Shown: positions 24,770 through 32,396 of the stretch, in pieces | Layout: the number at the start of each line of letters is the position of its first letter | Numbering within the stretch: position 1 is the first letter of the stretch | Program-made: the position numbers and the translations under genes | Notes under the pieces: generated by a model | Told to the model about the DNA's origin: nothing | Databases searched by the model: none | Seen by the model: only the letters and a program-made list of their open reading frames with translations | Source of the DNA: Burkholderiales bacterium JOSHI_001 | GTDB lineage: Bacteria > Pseudomonadota > Gammaproteobacteria > Burkholderiales > Burkholderiaceae_C | Reading direction: 5' to 3' | DNA length: 64,000 bases | NCBI GenBank assembly: GCA_000244995.1 | Contig: CM001438.1 | Span: 124,001 to 188,000, forward strand

Positions 24770-26128
24770 ATGGCGCTCACCGACCTGCGCGGCAACCCCC
24801 TGGGCACGAACTCGGCCCCGGCGCGCGACGCGGTGGAACGCGCGCTGTGGCGCATGATGTCCTTCTACGACCCGCCGCTGGACGACCTGGACCGTGCCAT
24901 CGCCGAAGACCCCGGCTGGGCCTTGCCGCACACCATGGTGGCCGGCTACCTGTGCAGCCTGACCGAGCCCGGCCTGCGCGCCGACGCCGAACTGCACCTG
25001 CGCCAGGCCCAGGACCTGGCCGAAGGCGCGCCGGCGCGCGAGCGCCTGCACCTGGAAGCGGTGCAACGCCTGTTTGCCGGCCGCTGGCACGAGGCCTGCC
25101 GCCTGTGGGACGAAAGCCTGTTGGAACGCCCGCGCGACGCGCTGGCCTTGCAATGGGCACAGCTGTGGGACTTCCACCGCGGCGACGCCTTCGGCCTGCG
25201 CGGTCGGCCCGCGCGCGCCCTGCCCGAGTGGGACGAAGCCGACCCGCTGTTCCCGCACGTGCTGGCGCTGCACGCCTTCGGCCTGGAAGAAAACAACCAG
25301 CACGCCCAGGCCGAAGAAGCGGCCCGCCGCGCGCTGGCGCTGGACCCTCGCGCGCCCTGGGCCGTGCACACCGTGGCCCATGTCATGGAGATGCAGGGCC
25401 GCTTCGACGACGGTGCGGCCTGGCTGCGCCAGCACCAGCCGGTGTGGGCCGAAGGCAATGGCTTTGCCGGCCACCTGTGGTGGCACATGGCCCTGTTCCG
25501 CCTGGAAGGCCTGGACGACGCCGGCGCCATGCGCCTGGCCGACACCCACCTGGCCGGCGCCGCGCTGCACATCACGCTGCAGCGCCTGGACGCGGCGGCC
25601 CTGCTCTGGCGGCTGCACCTGCACGGGCTGGACGTGGCCAGCCGCTGCCGCGAACTGCTGGCCACCTGGGCCCCGGACCTGGACCACGCCGGCCAGCACG
25701 CCTTCAACGACCTGCACGTGGTGCTGGCCTGCCTGGGTGCGGGCGATGTGGCGCGCGCCGAAGCCTGGACCGCGCGCTGCGCCGAACGCGTGATGGCCGC
25801 CGACGACCTGGGCCGCAGCAACCACGCCGTGGCGCGCGAAGTGGCCCTGCCGCTGATGCGCGCCCTGCTGGCACTGGCGCGCGGCGAAGCCAACGCCGCC
25901 GCGCGCGGCCTGTACGCGGTGCGCCCGCAGCTGCAGCGCCTGGGCGGCAGCCACGCCCAGCGCGACTTCGTGGACCAGAGCCTGCTGGCCGCTGCGGCCC
26001 AGACCGGCCACGCCGAGGCCCGCGCCATGGGCCGTGCGCTGGTGAACGAGCGCTGCCTGGCCAAACCGGTGACGCCGCTCACCCGCCGCTGGGCCGAACG
26101 CCTGGGCGTGGTGCTGGGCGGCGGCTGA
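24770..26128 (+). CDS. Tetratricopeptide-repeat protein, TTC38-like
   Basis: 452 residues, all helical, without signal peptide or membrane segment. TPR-like helix pairs recur (for example AEEAARRALALDPRAPWAVH near residue 182), and motifs such as HVMEMQGRFDDGAAWL and WWHMALFRLEGL correspond to the TTC38 family of TPR proteins found from bacteria to animals. Function is unknown; family members are often assigned as scaffold proteins. It begins 14 bases after the amidase stop, so it may belong to that operon. It does not resemble TupA, although it precedes tupB. Confidence 0.8.
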   Translation: MALTDLRGNPLGTNSAPARDAVERALWRMMSFYDPPLDDLDRAIAEDPGWALPHTMVAGYLCSLTEPGLRADAELHLRQAQDLAEGAPARERLHLEAVQRLFAGRWHEACRLWDESLLERPRDALALQWAQLWDFHRGDAFGLRGRPARALPEWDEADPLFPHVLALHAFGLEENNQHAQAEEAARRALALDPRAPWAVHTVAHVMEMQGRFDDGAAWLRQHQPVWAEGNGFAGHLWWHMALFRLEGLDDAGAMRLADTHLAGAALHITLQRLDAAALLWRLHLHGLDVASRCRELLATWAPDLDHAGQHAFNDLHVVLACLGAGDVARAEAWTARCAERVMAADDLGRSNHAVAREVALPLMRALLALARGEANAAARGLYAVRPQLQRLGGSHAQRDFVDQSLLAAAAQTGHAEARAMGRALVNERCLAKPVTPLTRRWAERLGVVLGGG

Positions 26129-26203
26129 AAGCACCGGGAAGCGGCTCCCCGAAACGGATTTCCGGCGATGGGGGCGATGGCGGTGTTCACGTGGGGCGCC
26201 TCA

Positions 26204-26221
26204 TATGCAAGTTCTTGCATA
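26204..26221. promoter_or_regulatory. 18-base dyad operator before tupB
   Basis: TATGCAAG-TT-CTTGCATA is a perfect inverted repeat, 61 bases before the tupB start at 26283. A near-identical element, TGTGCAAA-TC-ATTGCATA, occurs at 27823-27840 before the aldehyde oxidoreductase operon. The shared consensus is TRTGCAA-N4-TTGCATA. Occurrence before the two tungsten-related units and nowhere else that I noticed suggests a common regulator. Confidence 0.6.
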
Positions 26222-26282
26222 AGTCGGCCCGCCCCCACTGGCCACAATGCCGGCCGGCCGCCTTCGGCCATTTCCCAACGGC

Positions 26283-26996
26283 ATGAACACCTTCACCGAC
26301 AGCTTCAGCCTGGCGCTGCAGCTCATCACCCAGGCCAACCCGGACCTGCTGCGCATCGTGGCGCTGTCGCTGCGCGTCAGCGGCACCGCCTGTGCCCTGG
26401 GCGCGGGCCTGGGCCTGCTGCTGGGCGCCTGGCTGGCGGTGGCCCACTTCCCCGGCCATCGCGCCGTCAACAGCCTGCTGAACACCCTGCTGGCCCTGCC
26501 TTCGGTGGTGGTGGGGCTGGTGGTGTACCTGCTGCTGTCGCGCTCGGGGCCGCTGGGCAGCTGGGGCATCCTGTTCACGCCCACCGCCATGGTGGTGGCG
26601 CAAACCATCCTGGTGGTGCCGTTGATCGCCGCGCTGGCGCGCCAGCTGGTGGCCGACGCACTGGCCGAAGGGGGCGACGAGTTGCGGGCCCTGGGCGCCC
26701 GGCCGCTCACCGCTGCGCTGCTGATGCTGCTGCACGAACGCCTGGCGCTGCTGACGGTGCTGCTCACCGCTTTCGGCCGCGCCGTGGCCGAGGTGGGCGC
26801 GGTGATGATCGTGGGCGGCAACATCAATGGTGTCACCCGCGTGATGACCACCTCCATCGCCCTGGAAACCAGCAAGGGCGACCTGCCGCTGGCCCTGGCC
26901 CTGGGCGGGGTGCTGCTGGGCGTGGTGGGGGCCATCAATCTGCTGGTCGGCCTGCTGCAGCCACGCCAGGGCGTCACCGTGGGGGCCTTCGGGTGA
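26283..26996 (+). CDS. tupB: Tungstate ABC transporter permease TupB
   Basis: 237 residues with about five or six membrane segments and an ABC-permease EAA-type loop (ALAEGGDELRALGARPLTA near residue 130). The overall sequence, with LLRIVALSLRVSGTA, the LLALPSVVVGLVVYLLLSRS segment and FGRAVAEVGAVMIVGGNING, is that of TupB/WtpB-like oxyanion permeases, and the adjoining aldehyde oxidoreductase supports tungstate. Its stop overlaps the GTG start of tupC. The binding protein TupA is not encoded next to it. Confidence 0.85.
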   Translation: MNTFTDSFSLALQLITQANPDLLRIVALSLRVSGTACALGAGLGLLLGAWLAVAHFPGHRAVNSLLNTLLALPSVVVGLVVYLLLSRSGPLGSWGILFTPTAMVVAQTILVVPLIAALARQLVADALAEGGDELRALGARPLTAALLMLLHERLALLTVLLTAFGRAVAEVGAVMIVGGNINGVTRVMTTSIALETSKGDLPLALALGGVLLGVVGAINLLVGLLQPRQGVTVGAFG

Positions 26997-27694
26997 GCCA
27001 GGCCCTGATCGAGCTGCGCAAGGTCGCGGTGCATTTCGGCAAGACGGTGGCGTTGTCGGGCGTGGACCTGGCCATCCAGCCCGGCGAGCGCATCGCCCTG
27101 GTGGGCGCCAACGGCTCGGGCAAGACCACACTGCTGCGCGCGCTGACCGGCCTGCTGCCGCTGCAGCAGGGCCAGCGCGCCCTGCCCAGCGGGCGGCTGA
27201 ACGCGGCCATGCTGTTCCAGAAGCCCTTCCTGCTGCGGCTGTCGGTGGCCAACAACCTGCGCGTGGCGCTGTGGCTGGCCGGGGTGCCGGTGGCCGAACG
27301 CTTCGATCGCACCGAGCAGGCGCTGCAGCGCGTGGGCCTGGCCGCGCTGGCGCAGCGCCCGGCGCGCGACCTGTCCGGTGGCCAGCAGCAGCGCCTGGCC
27401 CTGGCCCGGGCCTGGGCCCGGCAGCCGCAGGTGCTGTTCCTGGACGAACCCACGGCCAGCCTGGACCCGTCGGCCAAGCGCGAGGTGGAAACCCTGGTGC
27501 AGGACTTCGCCGAGGCCGGCATGACGGTGGTGATGAGCACCCACAACCTGGGCCAGGCCAAGCGCCTGGCGCAGCGGGTGCTGTACCTGGACACCGGCCG
27601 CCTGGCGGTCGACCTGCCGGTGGGCGCCTTCTTCGACCCCCAGGCCCGCCACGCCGGCGCGGCCTTCCTGAAGGGCGAGCTGGCCTGGGCCTGA
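26993..27694 (+). CDS. tupC: Tungstate ABC transporter ATP-binding protein TupC
   Basis: 233 residues from a GTG start that overlaps the tupB stop (GTGA). Standard ABC ATPase motifs: Walker A GANGSGKTT near residue 39, Q-loop LFQKPF, signature LSGGQQQRLALARAWA near 127, Walker B VLFLDEPTASLDP and switch His in MSTHNLGQAKRLA. It powers TupB. It is a compact, single-domain ATPase with no regulatory TOBE domain, unlike ModC. No ATG exists at a sensible N-terminus. Confidence 0.88.
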   Translation: MSQALIELRKVAVHFGKTVALSGVDLAIQPGERIALVGANGSGKTTLLRALTGLLPLQQGQRALPSGRLNAAMLFQKPFLLRLSVANNLRVALWLAGVPVAERFDRTEQALQRVGLAALAQRPARDLSGGQQQRLALARAWARQPQVLFLDEPTASLDPSAKREVETLVQDFAEAGMTVVMSTHNLGQAKRLAQRVLYLDTGRLAVDLPVGAFFDPQARHAGAAFLKGELAWA

Positions 27695-27765
27695 GCCCCG
27701 CGCGGCAGCGCCGCCGCGCGCGCCGGCCCGCGAAATCCGCCTTGCGGTGTGCCCGGCTGGAACAC

Positions 27766-27840
27766 GTTTGCGCAAACATCCGGGCCTTCTAGGGTTATGC
27801 CTAGGTTTTCATATCGGGCCACTGTGCAAATCATTGCATA
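27766..27840. promoter_or_regulatory. Control region of the aldehyde oxidoreductase operon with three dyads
   Basis: In the 214 bases between tupC and the first aor gene lie GTTTGCGCAAAC (27766-27777, perfect palindrome), CTAGG-GTTATG-CCTAG (27789-27804) and TGTGCAAATCATTGCATA (27823-27840), the last matching the element before tupB. The final element ends 68 bases before the aorA start. The sequence here is AT-rich relative to the genome, consistent with a regulated promoter separate from that of tupBC. Confidence 0.55.
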
Positions 27841-27908
27841 GGCCAAATCGCGCGCCGGTGCTGGGTGCGGATTGGACGTCCCGAACACGCCTCAGCGGAG
27901 ACCGCCCC

Positions 27909-28382
27909 ATGCAGAAAAGCCTGCACATCAACCCCGACAAATGCACTGGCTGCCTGCAGTGCGAAATGGCCTGCAGCTTCGAGAACTACGCCACCTATGC
28001 GCCTGCCAAGTCGCGCATCAAGGTGTTCGACTTCCACCACACCGGCCGCAAGGTGCCCTACACCTGCACCCAGTGCGACGAAGCCTGGTGCCTGCACGCC
28101 TGCCCGGTGGCCGCCATCACGGTGGACAAGGGCACCGGCGCCAAGGTGGTGAATGAAACCACCTGCGTGGGCTGCAAGGTCTGCACCATCAGCTGCCCCT
28201 TCGGCACCATCAACTACGTGCAGGAAACCGGCAAGGTGCAGAAGTGCGACCTGTGCGGCGGCGACCCCGCCTGCGCCACCGCCTGCCCCACCGGCGCCAT
28301 CACCTTCATCGATTCGAACTGGACCGGCCTGAACAAGATGGCCCAGTGGGCCGACAAGCTGGGCAACCAGCCGGCCGCCTGA
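27909..28382 (+). CDS. aorA: Aldehyde oxidoreductase Fe-S (polyferredoxin) subunit
   Basis: 157 residues with sixteen cysteines in four clusters: CTGCLQCEMAC, CTQCDEAWCLHAC, CVGCKVCTISC and CDLCGGDPACATAC, enough for four [4Fe-4S] centres in the HybA/DmsB-like arrangement. There is no signal peptide, so it is cytoplasmic. In the Aromatoleum-type tungsten enzyme this small subunit passes electrons between the W-pterin subunit and the FAD subunit, both encoded next. It lies 18 bases before aorB. Confidence 0.85.
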   Translation: MQKSLHINPDKCTGCLQCEMACSFENYATYAPAKSRIKVFDFHHTGRKVPYTCTQCDEAWCLHACPVAAITVDKGTGAKVVNETTCVGCKVCTISCPFGTINYVQETGKVQKCDLCGGDPACATACPTGAITFIDSNWTGLNKMAQWADKLGNQPAA

Positions 28383-28400
28383 GCAACAAGGAGCACACAC

Positions 28401-30248
28401 ATGTCTTGGGCTGGAAAAATCCTGCGAGTGAACCTGACCGCCGGCACGGTGAAATCCGAGCCGCTGAAGATGGACTGGGCGCGCGCCTACCTGGGCAGCC
28501 GCGGCCTGGCCACCAAATACCTGGTGGAAGAAATCGACGCCAAGATCGACCCGCTGTCGGTCGACAACAAGATCATCTGGGCCACCGGGCCCCTCACCGG
28601 CACCATGGCCTCCACCGGCGGGCGCTACACGGTCGTGACCAAGGGCCCGCTGACCGGCGCCATCGCCTGCAGCAATTCCGGCGGCTACTGGGGCGCCGAG
28701 CTCAAGATGGCCGGCTGGGACATGGTCATCTTCGAAGGCAAGTCGGCCAAGCCGGTGTACCTGCTGATCAACGACGACGTGGCCGAATTGCGTGATGCGT
28801 CCCACCTGTGGGGCACCACCGTCTGGCACACCGAAGAAACGCTGAAGAAGCGGCATCAAGATCCGCTGCTGCGCGTGTCCAGCATCGGTCGCGCCGGTGA
28901 AAACGGGGTGCTGTACTCGGCCGTGGTGAACGACCTGCACCGCGCCGCCGGCCGCAGCGGCGTGGGCGCGGTGATGGGCAGCAAGAACCTGAAGGCGATC
29001 GCGGTGCGTGGCACCCTGGGCGTGGGCAACGTGGCCGACCCCAAGGAGTTCATGAAGGTCACCTTCGAGAAGAAGAAGATCCTGGCCGACAACGGCGTCA
29101 CCGGCCAGGGCCTGCCCACCTACGGCACCCAGGTGCTGATGAACGTCATCAACGAAATCGGTGCACTGCCCACCCGCAACTTCCGCGACGTGCAGTTCGA
29201 GGGCGCCAAGGACATCTCGGCCGAAGCCATGGCCACGCCGCGCAAGACCGACGGCAAGAAGCACCTGGTCACCAACCAGGCCTGTTTCGGCTGCACCATC
29301 GCCTGCGGGCGCATCAGCAAGCTGGACCAGGGCCACTTCACGGTGGAGAACAAGCCGCAGTACTGGGGCGCCTCGGGCGGCCTGGAATACGAAGCGGCCT
29401 GGTCGCTGGGCGCGTCCAACGGCGTGAACGACCTGGAAGCCCTGCAGTACGCCAACATGGTGTGCAACGAGGACGGCCTGGACCCCATCACCTTCGGCGC
29501 CACGGTGTCCGCGGTGATGGAAATGTACGAATTGGGCGTGCTCACCAAGGAGCAGATCGGCATCGAAGCGCCCTTCGGCTCGGCCCGGGCGCTGGCCTTC
29601 CTGGCCGAGGTCACGGCCAAGGGCGAAGGCTTCGGCAAGGAAATGGGCCTGGGCTCGCGCCGCCTGTGCGAAAAGTACGGCCACCCCGAACTGAGCATGA
29701 CGGTCAAGAGCCAGGAGTTCCCGGCCTATGACGGCCGCGGCATCCAGGGCATGGGCCTGACCTATGCCACCAGCAACCGCGGCGCCTGCCACCTGCGCAG
29801 CTACACCGTGGCGTCTGAAGTGCTGGGCATCCCGGTCAAGACCGACCCGCTGGTCAGCGAAGGCAAGCCCGAACTGGTGATGGCCTTCCAGGACGCCACC
29901 GCGGCTTTCGACGCGGCCGGCATCTGCATCTTCACCAGCTTCGCCTGGGGCCTGGCCGACGTGGCGCCGCAGGTGGCCGCGGCCTGTGGCCCGGAGTTCA
30001 CGCTGGAGAACATGGCCAAGATCGGCGAGCGCATCTGGAACATGGAGCGCGACTTCAACAACCGCGCTGGCTTCACCGCCAAGGACGACACCCTGCCCAA
30101 GCGCCTGCTCACCGAACCCGCCAAGACCGGCCCCGCCAAGGGCCTGGTGAGCAAGCTGCCCGAGATGCTGCCCAAGTACTATGAAATCCGCGGCTGGGAC
30201 AGCAACGGACAGCTGAAACCCGAGACGCGCGCACGGCTGGATCTGTGA
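28401..30248 (+). CDS. aorB: Tungsten-containing aldehyde:ferredoxin oxidoreductase, catalytic subunit
   Basis: 615 residues, the normal length of this family. The N-terminal domain starts SWAGKILRVNLTAGTVKSEP with YLGSRGLATKYL, followed by the pterin-binding ATGPLTGTMASTGGRYTVV region and VGAVMGSKNLKAIAVRG. The [4Fe-4S] ligands are visible in NQACFGCTIACGR near residue 300, followed by EYEAAWSLGASNGVNDLEAL. It oxidises aldehydes to carboxylic acids in the cytoplasm using a bis-pterin tungsten cofactor. The tupBC genes upstream and MoaD-like gene downstream fit tungsten use. The N-terminal methionine of the domain and ribosome site AAGGAG fix the start. Confidence 0.93.
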   Translation: MSWAGKILRVNLTAGTVKSEPLKMDWARAYLGSRGLATKYLVEEIDAKIDPLSVDNKIIWATGPLTGTMASTGGRYTVVTKGPLTGAIACSNSGGYWGAELKMAGWDMVIFEGKSAKPVYLLINDDVAELRDASHLWGTTVWHTEETLKKRHQDPLLRVSSIGRAGENGVLYSAVVNDLHRAAGRSGVGAVMGSKNLKAIAVRGTLGVGNVADPKEFMKVTFEKKKILADNGVTGQGLPTYGTQVLMNVINEIGALPTRNFRDVQFEGAKDISAEAMATPRKTDGKKHLVTNQACFGCTIACGRISKLDQGHFTVENKPQYWGASGGLEYEAAWSLGASNGVNDLEALQYANMVCNEDGLDPITFGATVSAVMEMYELGVLTKEQIGIEAPFGSARALAFLAEVTAKGEGFGKEMGLGSRRLCEKYGHPELSMTVKSQEFPAYDGRGIQGMGLTYATSNRGACHLRSYTVASEVLGIPVKTDPLVSEGKPELVMAFQDATAAFDAAGICIFTSFAWGLADVAPQVAAACGPEFTLENMAKIGERIWNMERDFNNRAGFTAKDDTLPKRLLTEPAKTGPAKGLVSKLPEMLPKYYEIRGWDSNGQLKPETRARLDL

Positions 30249-30275
30249 CCATCGGCGCCTGACGCCGCGCAAGAC

Positions 30276-30303
30276 GAAGGCGGTTGCTCACCCAACCGCC
30301 TTC
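30276..30303 (+). terminator. Hairpin between aorB and aorC
   Basis: GAAGGCGGTT (30276-30285), loop of eight bases and AACCGCCTTC (30294-30303) form a perfect ten-pair stem followed by TCCATTTT. It lies in the 79-base gap after aorB, so it could partly terminate or protect the mRNA and set a lower level of the FAD subunit. The following aorC start has its own AGGAGG site. Confidence 0.55.
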
Positions 30304-30327
30304 TCCATTTTCAGGAGGGAAGAACCC

Positions 30328-31770
30328 ATGCAGCACGTCATCCTTGGCGCCGGCCCGGCCGGCGTCATCGCGGCCGAGACCATCCGCAAGCACGCGCCTT
30401 TCGACCGCATCATCGTGGTGGGCGACGAACCCGAGCCGCCCTATTCGCGCATGGCCATTCCCTACCTGCTGATCGGCAAGGTGGGCGAAGACGGCACCCA
30501 CCTGCGCCCGGAGCCCCAGGCCCACTTCGCCGAACAGCGCATCGAGGTCAAGCGCGCGCGCTGCACCGCCATCGACGTGCAGCGGCGCAACCTCACCCTG
30601 TCCGATGGCAGCGTGCTGCTGTTCGACAAGCTGCTCATCGCCACCGGCTCCAGCCCGGCGCAGCCGCCGGTGCCAGGCATCACTTCAGCGGGCGTGCACA
30701 CCTGCTGGACCCTGGCCGATGCGCGCGCCATTGCGGCGCTGGCCCAGCCCGGCGCGCGCGTCATCCAGATGGGGGCCGGCTTCATCGGCTGCATCATCAT
30801 GGAATCGCTGGCCATGCGCGGCGTGAAGCTGTCCGTGGTGGAAATGGGCGACCGCATGGTGCCGCGCATGATGGGCCCCACCGCCGGCGGCATGATCAAG
30901 CAGTGGTGCGAAAAGAAGGGCGTGGCGGTGTACACCGGCGCCCGCGTGGAATCCATCGAAGCGGGCGGGGCGACCCCGCCCCCGGCCCGGCCGGCAGCGG
31001 CCCCGGCCGCAGCGCCGGCTCCGGCGCCTGGCCTGCTGCAGCGCGTGGCGCAGGCGGTGGGCCTGGCGCCCAAGCCGGCGGCCCCGGCCCCGGCCGCCGC
31101 CCTGGCACCCGCCTTCGCCGACACCACGCCGGTGGCGGCGCACGGCGCCCCGCTGGTGGTGAAACTGTCCACCGGCCAGCGCCTGGAGGCCGACCTGGTG
31201 ATCAGCGCCACCGGCGTCAAGCCCAACATCGGCTTCCTGGAACACAGCGGCATCCGCTGCCTGGTGGGCGTGCTCACCGACGAGCACCTGCAGACCAATG
31301 TGGATGGCATCTACGCCGCGGGCGACTGCGCCGAGGCCTTCGACAAGGTCAGCGGCAAGACCATCGTCAGCGCCATCCAGCCCAACGCCGCCGAACAGGC
31401 GCGGGTGGCGGCATTGAACATGGTGGGCCAGAAGGCCGAGCTCAAGGGCGTCACCCAGATCAACGTGCTGGACACCCTGGGCCTGATCTCCTCGTCCTTT
31501 GGCAACTGGCAGGGCGTGCCCGGGGGCCAGCATGCCGAGCTGACCGACACCGCCGCCAACCGGCACCTGAGCCTGCAGTTCGACGGCGACCGCCTGGTGG
31601 GCTGCAACTCGGTGGGCTGGATCCAGCACGTGGGCGTGATGCGCGGCCTGGTGGAAGGCGAAGTGCATCTGGGCCCCTGGAAGGACAAGCTGCTGGCCGA
31701 CCCCACGCTGCTGATGCAGGCCTATCTGGCCAGTGCGCAGGCGGCGTCGGCGCCTGCGCACGTGAAGTGA
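30328..31770 (+). CDS. aorC: FAD-dependent pyridine-nucleotide oxidoreductase, AOR FAD subunit
   Basis: 480 residues. The FAD motif ILGAGPAGVIAAETI is at the N-terminus, ATGSSPAQPPVPG near 110, the NAD motif QMGAGFIGCIIMESLA near 147 and the second FAD motif DGIYAAGDCAEAFDKVSG near 325-345. In the Aromatoleum-type enzyme this subunit lets the aldehyde oxidoreductase reduce NAD or benzyl viologen. Residues about 214-272 are an Ala/Pro-rich insertion in a surface hairpin of the NAD domain, unlike the rest of the protein. It follows aorB by 79 bases containing a hairpin and precedes the MoaD-like gene by 37. Confidence 0.85.
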   Translation: MQHVILGAGPAGVIAAETIRKHAPFDRIIVVGDEPEPPYSRMAIPYLLIGKVGEDGTHLRPEPQAHFAEQRIEVKRARCTAIDVQRRNLTLSDGSVLLFDKLLIATGSSPAQPPVPGITSAGVHTCWTLADARAIAALAQPGARVIQMGAGFIGCIIMESLAMRGVKLSVVEMGDRMVPRMMGPTAGGMIKQWCEKKGVAVYTGARVESIEAGGATPPPARPAAAPAAAPAPAPGLLQRVAQAVGLAPKPAAPAPAAALAPAFADTTPVAAHGAPLVVKLSTGQRLEADLVISATGVKPNIGFLEHSGIRCLVGVLTDEHLQTNVDGIYAAGDCAEAFDKVSGKTIVSAIQPNAAEQARVAALNMVGQKAELKGVTQINVLDTLGLISSSFGNWQGVPGGQHAELTDTAANRHLSLQFDGDRLVGCNSVGWIQHVGVMRGLVEGEVHLGPWKDKLLADPTLLMQAYLASAQAASAPAHVK

Positions 31771-31807
31771 TGTTCTTCCCCAGGTCGCTCCACGCCAGAA
31801 TCGCCGC

Positions 31808-32062
31808 ATGCAGATCACGTTCAAGCTCTACGCCACCCTCGGCCAGTATTTGCCGCCCGAGGCGCGCGCGGCCAACCAGGTGGTGCTGGACGTGCCGGCG
31901 GACGCCAGCATCGCCAAGATCATCGAACCCTATGGCCTGCCGATGAAGCTGGTGCACCTGGTGCTGATCAACGGCCACTACGTGCCGCCGGAAGAGCGTG
32001 GCACGCGCACGCTGAAAGAAGGCGACGCCTTGGCCATCTGGCCGCCGATTGCCGGCGGCTGA
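31808..32062 (+). CDS. MoaD/ThiS-family sulfur carrier of the aor operon
   Basis: 84 residues with the ubiquitin-like beta-grasp pattern and the diagnostic C-terminal Gly-Gly (AIWPPIAGG), which is adenylated and thiocarboxylated in this family. The sequence begins MQITFKLYATLGQYLPPEA. Such a gene is a regular part of tungsten aldehyde oxidoreductase operons and presumably delivers sulfur for, or assists, synthesis of the tungsto-pterin cofactor. It overlaps or abuts the next small gene. Confidence 0.85.
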   Translation: MQITFKLYATLGQYLPPEARAANQVVLDVPADASIAKIIEPYGLPMKLVHLVLINGHYVPPEERGTRTLKEGDALAIWPPIAGG

Positions 32063-32378
32063 AACCGGGGCCGGCTTGTCACCCGCGGCGCCCGAGGCCT
32101 TCGAACGCGAACAGGGCATCACCGAAGCCGACTGGCTGGCCTGCCTGCCGGGCGCGGTGGGCCCGCACAGCCTGTCACTGCGGCTCCCGGGCCGCGCCAC
32201 GGTGCACATCGGCGCCGGCTGTCTTCAGCTGCACTGGCAGGTGCTGCCCGAACGCCGCATCGCGCTGATGCGCATGCCGCGCCTGCACGTGGCCTACCGC
32301 TTCGAAGGCCTGGCCGACGATGAGCGGCAGCGCTTCATGCGCTACTTTGACTTGTTCCTGCAGCGCGGCGGCGGCTGA
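32049..32378 (+). CDS. Small conserved-position protein at the end of the aor operon
   Basis: 109 residues if it starts at the TTG at 32049, which overlaps the MoaD-like gene by 14 bases, or 100 residues from a TTG at 32076; neither can be excluded. It is soluble and has alternating hydrophobic strands (HSLSLRLPGRATVHIGAGCL, LQLHWQVLPERRIALMRMPR) and ends in a helix with RFMRYFDLFLQRGGG. I do not recognise a family, but its position after the MoaD-like gene suggests a maturation or stability role for the aldehyde oxidoreductase. It is convergent with the AmpR-like gene (18-base gap). Confidence 0.6.
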   Translation: MPAAETGAGLSPAAPEAFEREQGITEADWLACLPGAVGPHSLSLRLPGRATVHIGAGCLQLHWQVLPERRIALMRMPRLHVAYRFEGLADDERQRFMRYFDLFLQRGGG

Positions 32379-32396
32379 CGGCCGGCGTGCCGGCGC

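Noticed and set aside
24770-26128. TupA-like binding protein upstream of tupB
   Set aside because: The protein has no signal peptide and is a helical TPR protein without a periplasmic-binding fold.
26204-26221. ModE site or FNR site before tupB
   Set aside because: The dyad TATGCAAG-TT-CTTGCATA matches neither the ModE consensus with its ATAT cores nor the FNR TTGAT-N4-ATCAA pattern.
27762-27775. Sigma-54 promoter before aorA (TGGAACACGTTTGC region)
   Set aside because: The GG and GC elements are one base too close, and the surrounding palindromes explain the sequence better.
27831-30272. 813-codon minus-strand frame opposite the aor genes
   Set aside because: Low-complexity His/Gln/Val/Gly translation; the plus strand encodes clear AorA and AorB.
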